A DNA stretch of 64,000 bases from Pseudomonadota bacterium (GCA_023393475.1 JAEWLC010000037.1:274676-338675); one strand, 5' to 3'; counted from the first letter of the stretch, positions 1 through 9,060 are shown. The notes: generated from the letters alone by a model not told the origin. Translations and numbers: made by a program.

Positions 1-2
1 AC

Positions 3-1250
3 CTCGCACTCGGTCACGAGAACCACTACCCGACCCTGCCCAAGCACGTCTGGGAAGGTCAGGACATCGTGGCCTTCACCAACTACGACCTCGAGAAGGG
101 CTGGCCGCTGGGCACCGGCGCATACAAGCTCGTTCTGTCGTCCAACCAGCAGGAGATCTTCGATCGCCGCGACGACTGGTGGGGCGCCAAGACCGGCTTC
201 CAGGACCTCCCGGCTCCCAAGCGCATCCTGCTCGTTCCAGTGTCGTCCGACGACGCCATGGGCCAGCTCCACATCGCCAACCAGATCGATGGCGGCCGCC
301 AGCTGCTGATCGGTACATTCGAAGCCGCCCGTGCCCAGAACGACAAGCTGTCGTCCTGGAACGCGGAAGGCCCGAACTGGGGTGCTCCGGATGGTTGCGA
401 CTACTCGCTCGTCTTCAACCAGATGCGCGAGCCGTGGAATGACGTGAACCTGCGTTACGCCATCAACCACGCCATCGACCGCGATGAGCTGAACGACATC
501 GGCTACGAAGGCTCGCAGAAGGTCGTGACCTACGCCTTCTCCGGCTACATGGCCGGTACCTGGCTCGGTGACGGCAGCCCGCTGCAGGCCGTGCTCGACA
601 AGTACAACCTCCACAACCCCTCGCAGGAGCTGGTGGACGAGTACATGGCAAAGAGCGGCTACGCCAAGGACGCCAATGGCGTATGGGCCAAGGACGGCAA
701 GCCGCTCACGGTGAACGTCCGTACCCCCGCCTTCATCCAGCCGATCCTCGCGCCGCTGACCCAGCAACTCAAGGAAGCCGGCTTCGATGCGGTGCAGGCC
801 CCGGTTGACGACACCTGGCTGCCGGACATCCAGTCGGGCAACTTCGACACCATGGTCTTCGTGCACTGTGGCAGCCTGAGCGAGCCTCTCGAGACCCTGC
901 AGCACTACCACAGCAAGTTCTCGCGTCCGCTCGGCACCAACATTCCGAACGCAGTGGCTGCCAGCCGCTACGAGAACCCGGAGTTCGACGCCATCATCGA
1001 CCGGATGGATGCGGTTACGGCCGACACCAATCCGGACTCCCAGTACATGAAGGACGCCGTTGCGGCCCTCGACATCGCCCTGCGCGACCTGCCGCAGATC
1101 GACCTGCTCGAGGAATTCCACGTGGTGACCAACAACAACACCTACTGGACCGGCTGGCCGACCTCCGCGAATCCCTATGTGGCCCCCTACACCCCGTGGG
1201 AAGCCTTCAACATGGTGATCCACAACCTGCAGCCGACCGGCGCGCAGTAA
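3..1250 (+). CDS. Peptide/oligosaccharide ABC transporter substrate-binding protein (5' truncated)
   Basis: C-terminal about 415 residues of a family 5 (DppA/OppA-type) periplasmic binding protein; the frame is already open at base 3, so signal peptide and N-terminal lobe lie outside the window. The visible part has family-typical elements: LGTGAYKLV, 'MREPWNDVNLRYAINHAIDRDELND' type helix, and a Trp/Tyr-rich C-terminus ending in LQPTGAQ. The same ending occurs in the binding protein at 19570-21366, so the two are paralogues. It heads an operon with two permeases and two ATPases. Family 5 proteins bind peptides, but many in Rhizobiales bind oligosaccharides; the aldo/keto reductase at the end of this operon favours a sugar ligand (inference). 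Confidence 0.9.
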   Translation, partial: LALGHENHYPTLPKHVWEGQDIVAFTNYDLEKGWPLGTGAYKLVLSSNQQEIFDRRDDWWGAKTGFQDLPAPKRILLVPVSSDDAMGQLHIANQIDGGRQLLIGTFEAARAQNDKLSSWNAEGPNWGAPDGCDYSLVFNQMREPWNDVNLRYAINHAIDRDELNDIGYEGSQKVVTYAFSGYMAGTWLGDGSPLQAVLDKYNLHNPSQELVDEYMAKSGYAKDANGVWAKDGKPLTVNVRTPAFIQPILAPLTQQLKEAGFDAVQAPVDDTWLPDIQSGNFDTMVFVHCGSLSEPLETLQHYHSKFSRPLGTNIPNAVAASRYENPEFDAIIDRMDAVTADTNPDSQYMKDAVAALDIALRDLPQIDLLEEFHVVTNNNTYWTGWPTSANPYVAPYTPWEAFNMVIHNLQPTGAQ

Positions 1251-1271
1251 CCAGCGTTCCTCCCGAACGTC

Positions 1272-1299
1272 GGAGCAGGCAGGTTCGCCTGCCTGCTCC
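1272..1299 (+). terminator. Stable hairpin after the binding-protein gene
   Basis: Perfect 12-bp inverted repeat (GGAGCAGGCAGG ... CCTGCCTGCTCC) closed by a TTCG tetraloop, 21 bases after the stop codon. There is no T-tract, so it more likely blocks 3' decay or attenuates read-through into the permease genes than acting as a complete terminator. Similar hairpins follow the binding-protein genes at 16847 and 21366. Confidence 0.7.
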
Positions 1300-1346
1300 A
1301 CCCAGTGACAAGCAAACTAGAGACAGACGAGTGCAACACCCACCGA

Positions 1347-1426
1347 TGTCATCCCTGCGCAGGCAGGGACCCATCTCTCATCTGGCGAGGGCCGAGACTT
1401 CGTCTCACGCCTGCGCAGGGATGACA
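1347..1426. repeat. Palindromic intergenic repeat, 18-bp arms
   Basis: Perfect inverted repeat: TGTCATCCCTGCGCAGGC at 1347-1364 and its complement at 1409-1426, separated by 44 bases. It shares the TGTCATCCC outer end with the repeat at 9061-9140. Elements of this kind are scattered between genes in many alphaproteobacteria; translated they give spurious 'VIPAQAG'-like peptides. It lies between a binding-protein gene and its permease gene without obviously breaking the operon. Confidence 0.8.
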
Positions 1427-1467
1427 TTGAGGTCTGACGATCTCCCGCTGCCGCGCCGAGGTGCCCG

Positions 1468-2472
1468 ATGAGCAAGGAACTTCAGCATTACCTGCTCACC
1501 CGGTTCGGCCAGTTCCTGCTGATCATTTTCGTCGCGGTGAGCATCAACTTCATCATCCCCCGGCTCCTGCCGGGTGACCCGGTTCAGACCGCCCTCGCCC
1601 GCCTGCAGGCCGGCGGCGGCAACCAGAGCATCGACATCCAGGCCGTGTCCGCGGCCTATCGCGCCAAGTACGGCCTCGATGCACCGCTCTGGGAGCAATA
1701 CATCAACTACTGGGGCGACCTGTTCCGGTTCGATCTCGGCGTCTCGTTCGCGAACTTCCCCGAGAAGGTCTCGACGATGATCGGCAACGCCTTGCCCTGG
1801 TCGGTGGGCCTGCTGGCGACGGCGACGCTCATCGCGTTCGTCACCGGCTCGCTGCTCGGTGCACGTCTTGCCTGGCCCGGGGCGGGTCGGGGCATCAAGA
1901 CGCTGGTGCCGATGATGATGATCCTCACATCGATCCCCTTCTACCTGCTCGCCATCATCCTCATCTACTTCTTCGCCGTGGTGCTGAAGTGGTTCCCACC
2001 CGCCGGTGGCGTGCCGACAACCCGAATAATGCGCTTCGACTGGGCGACCACGCAGGACGTGTTACGGCACGCCGTGCTGCCCGCCATGGCCATCATCCTG
2101 GGAAATATCGGCTTCTGGGCGCTCGGCATGCGTAGCCAGATGGTCAACGTCCTGGGCGAGGACTACATCAACTTCGCCGAGGCCAAGGGCCTGCACCCGC
2201 GCCGCATCTTCTTCTGGTACGGCATGCGCAATGCGCTTCTGGCCCAGATCACCGCCCTCGCCCTGTCGCTCGGCTCGGTCGTGTCCGGCGCCGTGCTGGT
2301 CGAGGTGATCTTCAACTACCCGGGGCTCGGCAACCTGCTCTACGTCGCCATCCGCGGCCAGGATTACTTCGTCATCCAGGGCGTGGTGCTGATGCTGATC
2401 CTCACCCTCGCGGTGCTGCTGTTCATCGTCGACCTCATCTATCCACTACTCGATCCGAGAATCCGCCGATGA
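1468..2472 (+). CDS. ABC transporter permease, DppB/OppB-type
   Basis: 334-residue inner-membrane permease of the peptide/nickel family. The N-terminus (residues about 15-40, FLLIIFVAVSINFIIPRLLPGDPV) is the canonical DppB first membrane segment with the RLLPGDP signature. About six membrane spans follow, with the cytoplasmic EAA-type loop near 'EAKGLHPRRIF' that contacts the ATPase. ATG at 1468. The stop overlaps the ATG of the next permease by four bases (ATGA at 2469), indicating translational coupling. The partner is the DppC-like protein at 2469; the pair forms the translocation pore for the importer whose binding protein ends at 1250. Confidence 0.93.
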   Translation: MSKELQHYLLTRFGQFLLIIFVAVSINFIIPRLLPGDPVQTALARLQAGGGNQSIDIQAVSAAYRAKYGLDAPLWEQYINYWGDLFRFDLGVSFANFPEKVSTMIGNALPWSVGLLATATLIAFVTGSLLGARLAWPGAGRGIKTLVPMMMILTSIPFYLLAIILIYFFAVVLKWFPPAGGVPTTRIMRFDWATTQDVLRHAVLPAMAIILGNIGFWALGMRSQMVNVLGEDYINFAEAKGLHPRRIFFWYGMRNALLAQITALALSLGSVVSGAVLVEVIFNYPGLGNLLYVAIRGQDYFVIQGVVLMLILTLAVLLFIVDLIYPLLDPRIRR

Positions 2473-3332
2473 CCCGGTTCTTCACCGCAGTCCAGCGCAA
2501 CTTCCAGCAGGGCCGCATCAGCCCGATCCTGCTGTTCGGCCTGGCCATCATTTTCGCCGTCGTGCTGTTCGGGCTCATTGGTCCGTTCTTCGCGGACCCC
2601 AGCAATGCCCAGGTCGGCGCCGTCCGTCCGCGCCGTCCGCCCGGGGACGACTACTTCCTCGGGACGGACTCGCAGGGCCGCGACATGTGGACCTTGCTGA
2701 TCTACGCCACCCCGAACACGTTGAAGATGGGCCTCATCGCCGGCTTCATCGGCGTCGGCGCGGGCACCGTGCTCGGTCTCATCGCCGGCCAGTTCGGCGG
2801 CTGGATCGACGCGCTCATCCGCGTCGTCTCCGACGCCCTGCTGACCGTTCCGGCCATCGCGATCCTCGTGATCATCGCCGGCAACATCGATCGCATGTCG
2901 ACCTTCGTCATGGCGCTCGTCGTCGCTTCGCTCGGCTGGATGTTCACCGCCCGCACCGTGCGGGCGCAGGTGCTGACCATCCGCGAGAAGGCTTATATCG
3001 AAGTGGCACGCGTCAATGGCGAGGGCCCGTGGGAAATCCTCTTCACCGAGGTCATGCCCAACATCATGCCCTACATCGTCGCCAGCTTCGTTGGCACCGT
3101 GTCGGGCGCGATCCTCGCCGTCATCGGCCTCGAGGCACTTGGCCTCGGCGCTCTCGACGAGATGACGCTCGGCAATACCATCTACTGGGCCCAGCAGTCC
3201 TCGGCAGTGCTGCGTGGTTACTGGTGGTGGTGGGGCCCGCCCATCCTGATGATCGCCCTGATCTTCATCGGTCTGTTCCTGACTTCCGTCGGATTCGACC
3301 GCTTCGCCAACCCCCGCCTGGCGCGACGCTGA
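2469..3332 (+). CDS. ABC transporter permease, DppC/OppC-type
   Basis: 287-residue second pore subunit. It has the DppC hallmarks: a hydrophobic N-terminal helix (about 17-45), a periplasmic segment with 'FLGTDSQGRDMWTLLIYA' (near residue 58-75), then five further hydrophobic spans and an EAA-like loop 'VARVNGEGPWEIL'. The C-terminus GFDRFANPRLARR is typical of the family. It overlaps the upstream permease by four bases and is followed 10 bases later by the first ATPase. The unusual run of four tryptophans (GYWWWWGPP) near residue 245 is also present, in variant form, in the paralogue at 22444. Confidence 0.93.
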   Translation: MTRFFTAVQRNFQQGRISPILLFGLAIIFAVVLFGLIGPFFADPSNAQVGAVRPRRPPGDDYFLGTDSQGRDMWTLLIYATPNTLKMGLIAGFIGVGAGTVLGLIAGQFGGWIDALIRVVSDALLTVPAIAILVIIAGNIDRMSTFVMALVVASLGWMFTARTVRAQVLTIREKAYIEVARVNGEGPWEILFTEVMPNIMPYIVASFVGTVSGAILAVIGLEALGLGALDEMTLGNTIYWAQQSSAVLRGYWWWWGPPILMIALIFIGLFLTSVGFDRFANPRLARR

Positions 3333-3342
3333 GACCACGCAG

Positions 3343-4371
3343 ATGACCGACAAAGACAAACCAATCCTCGTGGTCGAGGGACTCCACGTCCACTACGACA
3401 CCGGCAAGGGCCCGGCCAAGGCGGTGAACGACGTCTCCTTCACCCTCCGGCCCGGTGAGCGCCTCGGCCTCATCGGCGAGTCCGGCTCGGGCAAGACCAC
3501 CATGGCGACGGCGCTCATGCGCCTGACCCGTGCGCCCGGCCGCATCGCCGGCGGCAAGGTGCTGCTCGACGGACGCGACATCATGGCGATGAGTACAAGG
3601 GAACTGCGCGAGACGCGCCTGCGCGACATCGCCCTGATCCCGCAGGGCGCCATGAGTTCGCTCAACCCGGTCATGAAGCTCGAAGAGCAGATGATCGACG
3701 CGATCCTCGCCCACAAGCCGAAGATGAAGCGTGCCGAACTCGACGCCCGCGTCGCCGAACTGCTGGTCAGTGTCGGCCTCACCCCCGAGGTCGGGAAGCG
3801 CTATCCGCACGAGCTGTCCGGCGGCATGAAGCAGCGCGCCACGATGGCCATTGCCACCTCGCTCTCGCCCAAGGTCATCGTCGCCGACGAGCCGACCAGC
3901 GCGCTCGACGTGGTGGTCCAGCGCCAGGTCATGCAGACGCTCGGGCGCCTGCAGGATGGCCTCGGCGCCGCAGTCGTGCTGATCGGCCATGACATGGGCC
4001 TCATCGCCCAGTTCGCCGACACCGTCGGCGTCATGTACGCGGGCAAGCTCGTCGAAATCGGTCCCGTCCGGCAGATGATCGAGAACCCCAAGCACCCCTA
4101 CACCAAGCTGCTTGTCGAAAGCCTGCCCGGCATCGAGGTCAAGCAGGCGCTGACCGGCATTCCCGGCCTGCCCCCGCCGCTGGTCGACCTGCCCGAAGGC
4201 TGCAGCTTCAATCCGCGTTGCCCCTTCGCCTTCGATCGCTGCCGCAGCGAGACCCCGCACCTGCAGGATGTCGCGCCCGGCCAGAAGGCATCGTGCCACC
4301 TCTATCCCGAACACCAGAGCCTGCCGCCACTTCCCTCGGCTCGGGCCAGACAACATGAGGCCCGTCCATGA
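3343..4371 (+). CDS. ABC transporter ATP-binding protein, DppD/OppD-type
   Basis: 342-residue nucleotide-binding subunit. Walker A GESGSGKTT (near residues 46-54), signature LSGGMKQR (about 162-169), Walker B VIVADEPTSALD (about 182-193) and the H-loop GHDMG (about 220) are all intact. The C-terminal extension has the oligopeptide-transporter C-terminal motif with Cys residues (CSFNPRCPFAFDRC, about 285-298), which in characterised DppD/OppD homologues binds a 4Fe-4S cluster. The stop overlaps the next ATPase (ATGA at 4368), so the two ATPases are probably made in equal amounts. Confidence 0.94.
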   Translation: MTDKDKPILVVEGLHVHYDTGKGPAKAVNDVSFTLRPGERLGLIGESGSGKTTMATALMRLTRAPGRIAGGKVLLDGRDIMAMSTRELRETRLRDIALIPQGAMSSLNPVMKLEEQMIDAILAHKPKMKRAELDARVAELLVSVGLTPEVGKRYPHELSGGMKQRATMAIATSLSPKVIVADEPTSALDVVVQRQVMQTLGRLQDGLGAAVVLIGHDMGLIAQFADTVGVMYAGKLVEIGPVRQMIENPKHPYTKLLVESLPGIEVKQALTGIPGLPPPLVDLPEGCSFNPRCPFAFDRCRSETPHLQDVAPGQKASCHLYPEHQSLPPLPSARARQHEARP

Positions 4372-5399
4372 GCCTGATCGAACTCAGGGGCGTCACCAAG
4401 ACCTACGGCTCCTTCACCGCCCTCAACGACGTCACCCTGTCCCTCTCCGACACCAACCCGTCCATGACCGCTATCGCGGGGGAGAGCGGCAGCGGCAAGA
4501 CCACCCTGGCCCGCATCCTGCTCGGCTTCATCTCCCCGACCAAGGGGGAGGTGTTCTACCGCGGCAAGGACGTGGCCCAGATGAGCCGAGCCGAACTGAG
4601 CCAGTTCCGCCGCGAGGTCCAGCCGGTCTTCCAGGACCCGTTCGAGGTGTTCAACCCGTTCTACCGCATCGACCACGTGCTGGAGACGCCGGCCAAGCGC
4701 TACAAGCTGGCCGACACCGACGCCAAGCGCCGCGCCCTGATCGAGGACGCCCTGAAGCGCGTCGGCCTCCGTCCGCAGGATACGCTCGGCCGCTTCCCGC
4801 ACGAACTGTCGGGCGGCCAGCGCCAGCGCATTATGGTGGCGCGTGCCGTGCTGCTCCGTCCGCGCATGATCGTCGCCGACGAGCCCGTCTCGATGGTCGA
4901 CGCCTCGCTCCGCGCCACCATCCTCGACGAGCTGAAGACGCTCAACCGCGAGCTCGGCATCTCGATCGTCTACATCACCCACGACCTGACGACGGCGTTC
5001 CAGATCTGCGACAACATCATGATCCTCTACCGCGGCAACGTTGCGGAAGCCGGATCGGTCGAGCGGGTGATCGGCGCGCCCAAGCACCCGTACTCGCAGT
5101 TGCTCGTCTCCTCGATCCCCCTGCCCGACCTCGACAAGGCCTGGGGCAACGACGAGATCCCGGTCTCCGAAGCCTCCGCCAGCAGGCCCAATGCCGGCTG
5201 CAAGTTCGCCGCCCGCTGCCCGCATGTGATGGAGATGTGCTGGGACAACCAGCCGCCCAAATACGAGCCCGACAGTACCCGGCTCGCGACCTGCTTCCTC
5301 TACCGCGACGCACCGGTCGTCGGCAGCGCCGACATCGCCAGCGTGTTCCGCCCGCCAAGCCCCGGCGTCTCCACCGCCACCAGCACCAGCCCTACGTGA
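4368..5399 (+). CDS. ABC transporter ATP-binding protein, DppF/OppF-type
   Basis: 343-residue second ATPase of the importer. Walker A GESGSGKTT (about 38-46), Q-loop in VFQDPFEVFNPFY, signature LSGGQRQR (about 147-154), Walker B MIVADEPVSMVD (about 167-178) and H-loop THDLT are present. The C-terminal cysteine motif CKFAARCPHVMEMC matches the family. DEPVSMVD instead of DEPTSALD is shared with its paralogue at 24382. It closes the transporter part of the operon; the aldo/keto reductase starts five bases after its stop. Confidence 0.94.
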   Translation: MSLIELRGVTKTYGSFTALNDVTLSLSDTNPSMTAIAGESGSGKTTLARILLGFISPTKGEVFYRGKDVAQMSRAELSQFRREVQPVFQDPFEVFNPFYRIDHVLETPAKRYKLADTDAKRRALIEDALKRVGLRPQDTLGRFPHELSGGQRQRIMVARAVLLRPRMIVADEPVSMVDASLRATILDELKTLNRELGISIVYITHDLTTAFQICDNIMILYRGNVAEAGSVERVIGAPKHPYSQLLVSSIPLPDLDKAWGNDEIPVSEASASRPNAGCKFAARCPHVMEMCWDNQPPKYEPDSTRLATCFLYRDAPVVGSADIASVFRPPSPGVSTATSTSPT

Positions 5400-5404
5400 A
5401 GTCC

Positions 5405-6430
5405 ATGACCATCAAGCTTACCGACCGCAAGCAAGCCGGTTCCACCGCCCTCCAGCTGCCGCCGATGGGTTTCGGCGCTGCGCACCTCGGCGGCATGTAT
5501 CACCGCGTCTCCGGCGAGGTCGCGCACGCCACGATGAAGGCGGCCTGGGATGGCGGCATCCGCCACTTCGACACTGCGCCCTACTACGGCCGCGGTCTCA
5601 GCGAGCACCGCATCGGAGATTTCCTGATCGATTGCCCGCGCGACGAGTTCATCGTCACCACCAAGGTCGGCCGCTACTTCCGGCGCCCCGCCGACCCACG
5701 GACTTTCGACCGCGCCCCCTGGGGCGGCGGGCTCAACATGGAGATCGTCTGGGACTACGGCTATGACGGGATCCTGCGCGCCTACGAGCAGAGCCTGCTG
5801 CGCCTAGGCCTCGACACGGTCGATGCGCTCCTGATCCACGATCCCGAAGCCGCGGGCTCGCCGCAGTGTGGCCCGGTGCTCAGCGACCTCACCGAAAAGG
5901 GCGGCTACCGCGCGCTCGAGGAGCTGAAGCGCTCCGGCCAGATCAAGGCCATCGGCATGGGCCTCAACGCCGCTGCCTCGCTCGACACCATCGCCCCGCT
6001 GGTGCCGCTCGATTTCTGCATCGTCGCCATGCCCTACACCCTGCTCGACCAGTCGGCGCTGAAGACCGGCCTCAAGCGCTGCATCGACCAGAACATCTCG
6101 GTGATCATCGGCGCGCCCTATGCCTCGGGCATCCTCGCCACCGGCCCCGGACCCAATGCGCGCTATGCCTATGGCATCGCCTCCGACGAGATCCAGGAAA
6201 AGACCCGCCGCATCCAGGCATTGTGCACGAAGCACGGCGTCTCGCTGCAGGCCGCGGCGCTGCAGTTCCCGCTCGCCCACCCGGCAGTGGTCTCGGTCAT
6301 CCCCGGCGGCGCCCGCCCCGAGGAAGTCACCTCGAATATCGGCTATCTCGAGGAAGCCATTCCCGCCGCGTTCTGGAGCGACCTGCGCAGCGAAGGCCTG
6401 ATCGACGCGGAAGCGCCGACCCCGCGCTAA
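5405..6430 (+). CDS. Aldo/keto reductase, L-fucose dehydrogenase / D-threo-aldose 1-dehydrogenase-like
   Basis: 341 residues, full length for the family. The AKR catalytic tetrad is visible: D56 and Y61 in DTAPYYG, K87 in TTKVGR, H145 in LLIHDPE. The sequence around FDTAPYYGRGLSEHRIGDF resembles the D-threo-aldose 1-dehydrogenase subgroup, which oxidises C1 of L-fucose, D-arabinose or related sugars with NAD(P)+. The start is ATG 5405, five bases after the ATPase stop; an upstream in-frame extension back to 4268 only overlaps the ATPase gene in another frame and is rejected. As last gene of the ABC operon it suggests that the transported ligand is a sugar. Exact substrate unknown. Confidence 0.85.
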   Translation: MTIKLTDRKQAGSTALQLPPMGFGAAHLGGMYHRVSGEVAHATMKAAWDGGIRHFDTAPYYGRGLSEHRIGDFLIDCPRDEFIVTTKVGRYFRRPADPRTFDRAPWGGGLNMEIVWDYGYDGILRAYEQSLLRLGLDTVDALLIHDPEAAGSPQCGPVLSDLTEKGGYRALEELKRSGQIKAIGMGLNAAASLDTIAPLVPLDFCIVAMPYTLLDQSALKTGLKRCIDQNISVIIGAPYASGILATGPGPNARYAYGIASDEIQEKTRRIQALCTKHGVSLQAAALQFPLAHPAVVSVIPGGARPEEVTSNIGYLEEAIPAAFWSDLRSEGLIDAEAPTPR

Positions 6431-6443
6431 CGTCTTGTTGGCT

Positions 6444-6467
6444 GCCGAAGGCGCCCGCGCCTTCGGC
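6444..6467. terminator. Bidirectional terminator hairpin
   Basis: Perfect 10-bp stem GCCGAAGGCG / CGCCTTCGGC with a CCCG loop, sitting in the 43-base gap between two convergent genes (AKR on plus, transglycosylase on minus). No long T-run on either side, so efficiency is uncertain. Confidence 0.6.
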
Positions 6468-6473
6468 CCACCC

Positions 6474-7685
6474 TCAGCTCAGGTGACGCAGCAGGTTGCC
6501 CGACACGTGCCCGTCGGCGAGCAGCCCCGAACGGGCCTGCCAGTCGATCACGGCGGCGCGCGTCTTCGGCCCGATCACGCCGTCCGGCGTGCCGACATCG
6601 TAGCCCTTGCGGCTCAGCAGTGCCTGCACCTGCTCGCGGTCCGACTTGGTGAGCGCCGTGTCGCTCGGCCATGCCGAGAGGAAGCCCTTGCCGCCCGCGA
6701 TCCGGTCGGCGAGATGGCCGACCGCCAGGGCGTAGCTGTCGGAATTGTTGTAGCGCTTGATGACGCCGAAGTTCGGCAGGACCGCGAAGACCGGGCCGTT
6801 GCCGCCCATCGGCATGTAGAGCTTGGCGGTGTCGCTGGCACGCGGGAACGGCTTGCCGCTGGCCCGCACCACGCCCACGCCGTTCCAGTCGCCCAGCGTC
6901 GCGTTGATGCCCGTCCAGATGTTCTGGTAGTTGAAGTCCTGCGGTAACCTGACCTCGTAACCCCATGTTTCGCCGGGGCGCCAGCCGAAGCCGTTGAGGT
7001 AGTTGCCGATCGAGGCCAGTGCGTCGGGGATAGAGCCCCAGATATCCTTGTGGCCGTCGCCCTTGAAGTCCACGGCATAGCGCATGAAGCTCGAGGGCAT
7101 GAACTGCGGATGCCCCATGGCGCCGGCCCAGGAGCCGACCATGCTCTTGGGCTTCACGTGCCCGCCCTCGAGAATCTGGAGCGCCGTGATCAGCTCGCTG
7201 CCGAAATAGTCGGCGCGGTAGCCGCCATAGGTGAGCGTCGCGAGGGCATGGACGGTGTTGTTGCCGCCCATGAACCCGCCGAAATTGGTCTCGATGCCCC
7301 AGATCGCCAGCATCACCTCCGGCTGCACGCCATAGCGGGTGCTGACCGCGGCGAGGGTCTGCTTCCACTCCCCGCGCATCTCCACGCCCTTGCTCATGCG
7401 GGCATCCGAGACGCGCTTGGTCACGTAGTCGGCCGCCGTCGTCACGAACTCGGGCTGCTTCTTGCTGAGCTCGAGCACATCCTTCAGCGGGGTGAAGCCA
7501 TCCATGGCGATGTCGAACACGCGCTTCGACACGCCCTTCGCCTTGGCGCGCTTCCACACGCCATCGACGAAGCTGCCGACGCTGGCATAGGCGGGGCTGA
7601 TGATTGCCGACGCGGCGAGCGCCGAAGCGCCCAGCAACACCGAACGGCGGGAAACGGGTGGCAGTGGCTTGTTAACGCGGTACAT
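6474..7685 (-). CDS. Lytic murein transglycosylase, MltB-type, with peptidoglycan-binding domain
   Basis: 403 residues. The N-terminus carries a possible Tat signal (SRRSVLLG at 12-19, followed by a hydrophobic stretch and a PAYA cleavage-like site near 34), so the enzyme acts in the periplasm. The transglycosylase domain (about 40-330) has the MltB catalytic Glu in WGIETNFG (E132) and later GAMGHPQFMPSS. The C-terminal 55 residues are a PG_binding_1 repeat (GVIGPKTRAAVIDWQ). It cleaves the MurNAc-GlcNAc bond of peptidoglycan, releasing 1,6-anhydro ends. Single gene, convergent with the upstream operon. Confidence 0.9.
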   Translation of the reverse strand: MYRVNKPLPPVSRRSVLLGASALAASAIISPAYASVGSFVDGVWKRAKAKGVSKRVFDIAMDGFTPLKDVLELSKKQPEFVTTAADYVTKRVSDARMSKGVEMRGEWKQTLAAVSTRYGVQPEVMLAIWGIETNFGGFMGGNNTVHALATLTYGGYRADYFGSELITALQILEGGHVKPKSMVGSWAGAMGHPQFMPSSFMRYAVDFKGDGHKDIWGSIPDALASIGNYLNGFGWRPGETWGYEVRLPQDFNYQNIWTGINATLGDWNGVGVVRASGKPFPRASDTAKLYMPMGGNGPVFAVLPNFGVIKRYNNSDSYALAVGHLADRIAGGKGFLSAWPSDTALTKSDREQVQALLSRKGYDVGTPDGVIGPKTRAAVIDWQARSGLLADGHVSGNLLRHLS

Positions 7686-7930
7686 GAAGCCCTCGACTCA
7701 AACATCTGATCCGAAACAACACGCAGGACCATCCGCACTAGGCACGAGACGACCCTGCGGATACGTCCATTCTCCGGATCGAAATTAAGATCGCGTAAAG
7801 CCTAACATCTCATTCGCGTGATCGGCGGGCGAACACCACTCCCGTCCTCGCTGCCCCATACCACCTACCCTCTGCTCTATGCCCTCCTCCCCTCCACCAA
7901 TCTGTCAGTCGTCACCGGAAGCCTCCACCT

Positions 7931-7945
7931 GCTAATAAAATTAGC
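7931..7945. promoter_or_regulatory. Probable LacI-family operator, site 1 (GH43 promoter)
   Basis: Perfect palindrome GCTAATAAAATTAGC (half-sites GCTAAT/ATTAGC, 3-bp spacer), 68 bases before the GH43 start and just upstream of a TTGACA box at 7953-7958. The remaining gap (7686-8013) shows no gene. The same half-sites recur at 11237 and 11302 around the LacI regulator gene. Confidence 0.75.
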
Positions 7946-8013
7946 AAACCCGTTGACATCCCCCGCAAAACCCTGACCTCCTGCCGGCCCGTTCATCGCG
8001 CTGGAGGAGAGCG

Positions 8014-9006
8014 ATGGTTCTGGCCCGCATCGCGTTCGCCGCTTCGATCCTGCTTGCCTCGCCTGCCCTGGCGCAGGAAACCCAGCCCGTGCTCACCGGC
8101 GACGTGCGCATCCACGATCCGAGCATCATCGAGGTCGATGGCCGCTTCGTCGCCTACCAGACCGGGCAGGAAGGCGGCCTCTATCGCGGCGCCATCCGTG
8201 CCAAGACCTCGCCCGACGGCATCGCCTGGACCGACGCCGGCTCGATCGGCAAGGGCGTGCCGAAATGGCAGCGCAAGGAACTCGGCTACCAGTCGCTCAA
8301 CATCTGGGCGCCCACGGTCAGCAAGCACGGCGACACCTGGTACCTTTACTATTCGGTCTCCTCCTTCGGCATCAACACCAGCGCCATCGGGCTGATGACC
8401 AACACGGCGCTCGATCCCGACAAGCCCGGCGAGGGCTGGGAGGATCAGGGCATGATCCTCAAGTCGAACGGCAAGGACAACTGGAACGCCATCGACCCCT
8501 GGCGGATCGATCTCGGCGACGGCCGCGCCTTCCTCGCCTACGGCTCGTTCTGGGACGGTCTGAAGATGCGGGAACTCGATCCGGTGAGCGGCAAGCTGCT
8601 CGCCGCGGACACCCCGACCTACGACCTCGCCTCGCGCCAGGGCGCTGGCATCGAGGCGATCTCGATCATCGAGCATGACGGCAGGTTCTACCTGTTCGCC
8701 TCCTTCGACCAGTGCTGCAAGCAGCTCGACAGCACCTACAACATGCGGGTGGGGCGAGCCGACGCAGTGACCGGCCCCTATCTCGACAAGGACGGCAAGC
8801 CGATGCTCGAGGGCGGCGGCACGCTGTTGCTCGGCAAGACCGGCCGCTTCGTCGGCCCCGGCGGGCAGGAAGCGATCCACACTTCGAAGGGCGACATGCT
8901 CGCCTACCACTATTACGACGGCGACGACCTCGGCGTGTCGAAACTCCAGTTCTCGCCCCTCAGATGGACCGACGATGGCTGGCCCGAACTCGACCCGCTG
9001 CCCTAG
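8014..9006 (+). CDS. Secreted glycoside hydrolase family 43 (arabinanase-like)
   Basis: 330 residues. A signal peptide is clear (about 1-20, ending SPALA|QE), so it is periplasmic or secreted. The GH43 five-bladed propeller residues are in place: general base D35 in IHDPS, pKa modulator D161 in NAIDPW, general acid E214 in GIEA. The GYQSLNIWAPTV and NAIDPWRI segments resemble endo-1,5-alpha-L-arabinanases and related exo-enzymes. SD GGAGGAG lies upstream of ATG 8014. The operator at 7931 suggests sugar-inducible control by the LacI protein at 10145. Arabinan or arabino-oligosaccharide is the likely substrate; GH43 specificity varies, so this is not certain. Confidence 0.88.
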   Translation: MVLARIAFAASILLASPALAQETQPVLTGDVRIHDPSIIEVDGRFVAYQTGQEGGLYRGAIRAKTSPDGIAWTDAGSIGKGVPKWQRKELGYQSLNIWAPTVSKHGDTWYLYYSVSSFGINTSAIGLMTNTALDPDKPGEGWEDQGMILKSNGKDNWNAIDPWRIDLGDGRAFLAYGSFWDGLKMRELDPVSGKLLAADTPTYDLASRQGAGIEAISIIEHDGRFYLFASFDQCCKQLDSTYNMRVGRADAVTGPYLDKDGKPMLEGGGTLLLGKTGRFVGPGGQEAIHTSKGDMLAYHYYDGDDLGVSKLQFSPLRWTDDGWPELDPLP

Positions 9007-9060
9007 GGGAGCGCCTCTTCTGATCGGACTGAGGCCCTCTCTGGTTCCCCATTCACCGGC

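Noticed and set aside
4268..5404. In-frame upstream extension of the aldo/keto reductase
   Set aside because: It translates to an Arg/Pro-rich stretch overlapping the DppF-type ATPase in another frame; the AKR family starts at the ATG at 5405.
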